From: Reticulitermes speratus
Taxonomy: Eukaryota > Arthropoda > Insecta > Blattodea > Rhinotermitidae
Length of the DNA stretch: 64,000 nucleotides
NCBI GenBank assembly: GCA_021186555.1
Contig: JAJKFL010000003.1
Coordinates: 44,675,908 to 44,739,907, forward strand
Reading direction: 5' to 3'
Below the pieces are notes generated by a model. That model was given only the letters and a program-made list of their open reading frames with translations, did no database searches and had not been told where the DNA came from. The stretch's first letter is position 1; every line of letters begins with the position of its first letter. Both the position numbers and the translations under genes were made by a program. Shown here one piece after another: positions 60,701 to 64,000 of the stretch.

Positions 60701-61991
60701 GAATAGGAAAAACCGCTTTTCCCTGCGGAATTGTCGAGGAGTGAGCCTGCCTTCTACACAGTTTAAACATTTACATTACAATATGCACCTAATGACCTGG
60801 CCCACTAGAATATCACAGAAAAGCTTTCTAGAAAATTCACATTATTACCATTAACATTTGGCAATTTCATGATAAATACTTCACATAGTTTTATTATGTC
60901 ATAACAATACCACACACAACTACATGTGGTATATTAAAAATTCAAAACAAATTCTATGGGCCAGGCCACAAATGTGTAAGTGTATGTGTATGTGTGTGTG
61001 TGTGTAAAAAACATCTGTCTGGTTACTAAAGTACTCCATCCCAGTACAAACAAACTACTAAGAATGCTAAAACAATTATATTAATTACATACTAACACTG
61101 TGAACATTCTCTTAAATAAATGGCACTAATTTAAGGCCATTGTTAATTGTAGTTAACAGTTACAGTGTTTCGACGTGAAACATAATCTTACTGCGATTCT
61201 ACCGAAAATGTGAGGAATGAGGAGCGAGGACATAGCCCTCAAAAACCACAGAGAATGTTCACAGTAAACAGCATCCCTACCCCAAGGTGAGGCAACCTAT
61301 GCTAGCACCTGGTTACTTAACCACACAGACTGACATAATCTTTACAATATGACAAAACTGATATTACTGTTCTCATGCAAGTAACCAGGCCATGGAGGAC
61401 ATCTACACCACAATAATGCAAAATGGCATTCAGCTGTTCCATAAAAATCCGGTTTTCCTCTTTACAACATTGTGAATGCCATTTTAATTACATATTTAAG
61501 TTACTTAAATAATTACTCACTTCAAGTAAACTGTATACTAACCCACAATCTGGATGAAGTGACTAACCAGATCGAAGCTGGCAAAGTACACGAAACCACC
61601 GAATTGTACTTACCTGGAGCCTTTGAGAACAAATTCTATTACTCTCGAAGACAATGTCACCACATCCTAACAGACATATTTCAAAGTAGAGCCTGACTTT
61701 TGGCATTGTTAGCATCTACTTAATAAAATTACCAGTTAAAGTGTGTTTACATGTTTACATTTCCATGATACACATTTTCTTAAGATTAAATGGATTACTG
61801 AATGACAAACAAAAATGAAGTCAACTCAAGTGTGTTCACTATCCACTTCTTTTTAAGTTTTAATTATTATCTGCAAAACCTTCCTTCTAGATTTCAAGTG
61901 CTTGAGTTCCACATTCATAACACACAATCTTTCTTAATGCAGAATATGTGAGCCATCTTCAATTACATTTAACATACATATGTCCGCTTCC
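57780..61991. other. Region 3' of Nup153, no coding exon recognised
   Basis: CpG-poor, AT-rich. The part next to 61,991 should be Nup153 3' UTR; AATAAA on minus (TTTATT on plus) occurs at about 60,891 and 59,576, and I cannot decide which is used. A TG microsatellite lies at about 60,979-61,006. Confidence 0.45.
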
Positions 61992-62055
61992 TTATTTTTG
62001 GTGTGCCCGTCTCACTGCCTTCTTGATACGACGTTCAGGCCTCCCAGCAGCAGCT
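61992..62055 (-). CDS. Nup153: Nup153 last exon: conserved basic C-terminus
   Basis: The acceptor TATTTACAG at 62,056 is followed by one base and 20 codons, AAAGRPERRIKKAVRRAHQK, then TAA (61,994-61,992). The first base completes AT from the donor exon to Ile. RRIKKAVRR closely matches the end of vertebrate NUP153 as I remember it (RKIKTAVRRRK), a basic tail after the FG region. Such a short last exon is easy to miss. The exact phase fit across a 1,051-base intron and the family match make the joint convincing. Confidence 0.9.
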
Positions 62056-62194
62056 CTGTAAATACATTTAAAACTGCAGTATTCTGCAAATTGGCAGTTA
62101 GCTTCTTCTGCATTACAAACATTACACAACAAACTAAAACATCTGCAACTGCCCGTTACATTTATAAGTGCCATCACTTCTACCAGGGTGCCAG

Positions 62195-62457
62195 GACAGC
62201 TGAGACAGTATTGACTAGGTTATGGGCTGGACAATCCGGAATTTGATTCCCAGAAGGAACAAGAGATATTTCTCTTCTCTTAAATGTCCAGACTGGCTCT
62301 GCGGCACACCCAGCCTATTCAATGGGTACCAGGGGCTTAGGGCATAAACCCGGCCACTAACCTCCACCTAAAGCAGCACTTAAGAAAGAGCAGAACTAGA
62401 CTTCCACTCCCCTCTATATGCCAGCATGCATAGACTAGGGCAACTTTACTTTTACCA
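62195..62457 (+). mobile_element. SINE family A copy in the last Nup153 intron
   Basis: TAGGTTATGGGCTGGACAAT, GGAATTTGATTCCCAG (B-box-like), CACACCCAGCCTATTCAATG and GGTACCAGGGGCTTAGGGC, then AACTTTACTTTTACC, follow family order. Opposite in sense to Nup153. CpG-poor, moderately old. Confidence 0.8.
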
Positions 62458-62675
62458 TCCCCTCTATTAAAACACACTGCTTCATAACAATCCAGAAAAA
62501 CAAAATGTCTCAAATTGATTATAAAGATTAACTGCAAATTGTAGCAATTACCTACACAAGAACAAGAAATTCAGAGGAAAATTCATAAAGCTTACTTTCG
62601 ACTGCACAGATTTTTTGTCCTTTAGATCCACTACAGTAACTTTTTTTGTTTTGGTGAATAACATATTACTTAGAC

Positions 62676-62844
62676 CAGGGGTGCATAAATCCTGGGCACC
62701 AGGTCGCCCGTGCCCAGGCAACAATTTTGAACAGTGGCACGCACTATTTGTGTGTCCCCAGTATGGAAGTTGCTTCATATCACTCTTTTGGCACCCACAG
62801 TATTGAGGCGACTCCTAGATTTTTGGAAAATTTGTGCACCCCTA
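62676..62844. mobile_element. hAT-type MITE in the last Nup153 intron
   Basis: 169 bp with inverted ends CAGGGGTGCATAAAT and ATTTGTGCACCCCTA, flanked by the 8-bp repeat ACTTAGAC (62,668-62,675) and ACTTAGGC (62,845-62,852), one mismatch. CAGGG ends and 8-bp duplications are the hAT hallmark. There is no coding capacity. Confidence 0.82.
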
Positions 62845-63106
62845 ACTTAGGCACGGACTGAAACTACATTAGAACTACTGGGTAGAAACTCAAAATTTAG
62901 CACTGCTGTCATGAAGCTACTGTCTTCAACAAACCTGACCTACAGAGACTCCTGACAATCCAAGTTCAAAATTCCATGTCCTTACTTCATTGCTTAGGTC
63001 ATTTTCATGAAATAGTGCAAGTCTACAGCCCTGTATACACTTCTGTAACATGTAAAAATCCCCTGCATGGTTTAAATTGAAAGTTTTGTTACCACAGTCT
63101 ACTTAC

Positions 63107-64000
63107 ATAAAGGTAGGTGTTTCACCCTTGGTAAAGTTGAAGCTGGGCTTTACAGAAGGGTCAAATGTTGGGGCAACAGGCTGGGCTGAAGGTTGTCCAG
63201 GTGACTGTGTCTGGCCAAAGCTGAAGTTAGCTGATGGGTTGGTAAAGTTTTGTACTGGAACATTTGTTGATGCAGTGGTTTGGCTTGCTGAGAAGCCAAA
63301 CAAATTGGAAGTAGGCTGTGAATTATTGGAGCCAAAGTTGTATGTAGGAGTGCTGGTGGCAGATGTGGTGGTGACAGGGTTGTTGCTGCCAGCATTACTG
63401 GCACCAAATACTGGGGCCGATGCCCCGAACACAGGTCCACTTGCAGGTATCGTTGCACCAAATGATGGAATCTCAGAGCCGGATGTTACAACTGCACTGG
63501 ATCCAAAAGTGAAAGCAGGCCCAACCTGAGAAGCAGCCTGATTACTTGATGCAAAGCCAAATCCAGAACTTGCTGCTGGTGTTGGAGCACCAAAACTAAA
63601 CACACCTTTGTTGGGCAAATTTTGCTCATTCTGCATGCTGCCAAAAGAAAATGGTGTTGTCTGTCCAAGACTAGAACCAAATGTGAATGGTGAAGAATTG
63701 GTGGTTGGCTTGTTGGTGGCTGGCAGTGCTGGCTTCTGTTCATGAAGAGTGGAAAATCCTGTACTGAAATCTGGAGATGAAACACTGCTAAAATTGGCAG
63801 CTGCTGTAATGGTCGTACTTGTAGATGATGATGTACTTGGTGTGCCGAATGCTGGAATTGTGCCTCTTGCTCCCAAACTGAAACTAGGTGCTGTGGTGGC
63901 AGAACCAAAACTTGGCAGTGACGGCGACACAGTAGTTGTTGTGTTAATGGATCCAAATAATGTAATGGGTGTAGTGCTTGTTAGTGTTACAAAGCTGGGC
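63107..64000 (-). CDS. Nup153: Nup153 penultimate exon: FG-repeat domain (continues off the right edge)
   Basis: Open from the window edge to donor GTAAGT at 63,106, about 297 codons. Composition is Ser, Thr, Ala, Pro, Asn and Gly with about 14 FG motifs: FSFG, FTFG, LFG, VFGAS, AFG and YNFG. The end reads FDPSVKPSFNFTKGETPTF, then the basic tail of the next exon. FG repeats of this nuclear-basket nucleoporin bind importins and exportins in the pore channel. The zinc fingers and N-terminal pore-targeting region must lie to the right. Insect POM121-like proteins also have FG repeats, but the C-terminal motif favours Nup153. Confidence 0.9.

Noticed and set aside
63077-63529. 150-codon open frame on plus and two other open frames over the FG region
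   Set aside because: Shadows of the Nup153 FG exon; repeat-rich coding sequence often leaves other frames open.

Overview
This is a eukaryotic, AT-rich, intron-rich and repeat-rich window with the character of an insect nuclear genome. The proteins recognised (Atf-2, Quiver/Sleepless, Nup153) are closest in my memory to insect orthologues. The RTE-like LINE resembles copies I remember as very common in cockroach gene sets, so a polyneopteran insect (Blattodea) is my best guess; this is an inference, not shown by the sequence.

Three genes can be supported, all split by introns and two cut by the window edges. (1) Minus strand, about 12,080 down to beyond position 1: the 5' two-thirds of Atf2, a stress-kinase-regulated bZIP transcription factor. 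Six coding exons join in frame into 299 codons; the bZIP exons lie off the left edge. (2) Plus strand, 36,318 to 44,952: quiver (qvr/sleepless), a GPI-anchored Ly6 protein that modulates Shaker potassium channels. Three exons join in frame, and the first exon with the start codon was not found. (3) Minus strand, 64,000 down to 61,992: the 3' end of Nup153, an FG-repeat exon spliced to a tiny last exon with the conserved basic C-terminus. Atf2 and qvr are divergent, about 24 kb apart or less. qvr and Nup153 converge on a 17 kb stretch without coding exons. The three genes have no evident common pathway.

Layout: 1-12,100 Atf2 and introns, holding a 3.27 kb dead RTE-like LINE, SINEs, a piggyBac-like MITE and three foldback elements. 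12,300-34,500 is intergenic, visibly richer in CpG, with SINEs, an internally deleted LINE nested in an unnamed repeat, a 42-bp minisatellite, a foldback and two hAT transposase remnants. 35,000-45,000 is qvr, its long intron carrying a SINE and a foldback. 45,000-61,990 holds decayed LINE pieces and no recognised exon. 61,992-64,000 is Nup153 with a SINE and a hAT-type MITE in its last intron.

The most interesting signal is a set of five foldback (head-to-head inverted repeat) elements whose arms carry hammerhead-ribozyme-like motifs pointing outward. The two best preserved copies (about 25,959-26,508 and 42,925-43,323) have complete hammerhead cores, matched stem I, an asymmetric tail and 13-15 bp target-site duplications. 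They look like mobile non-autonomous elements, possibly related to Penelope-like elements. All carry one extra T between the CTGANGA box and stem II.
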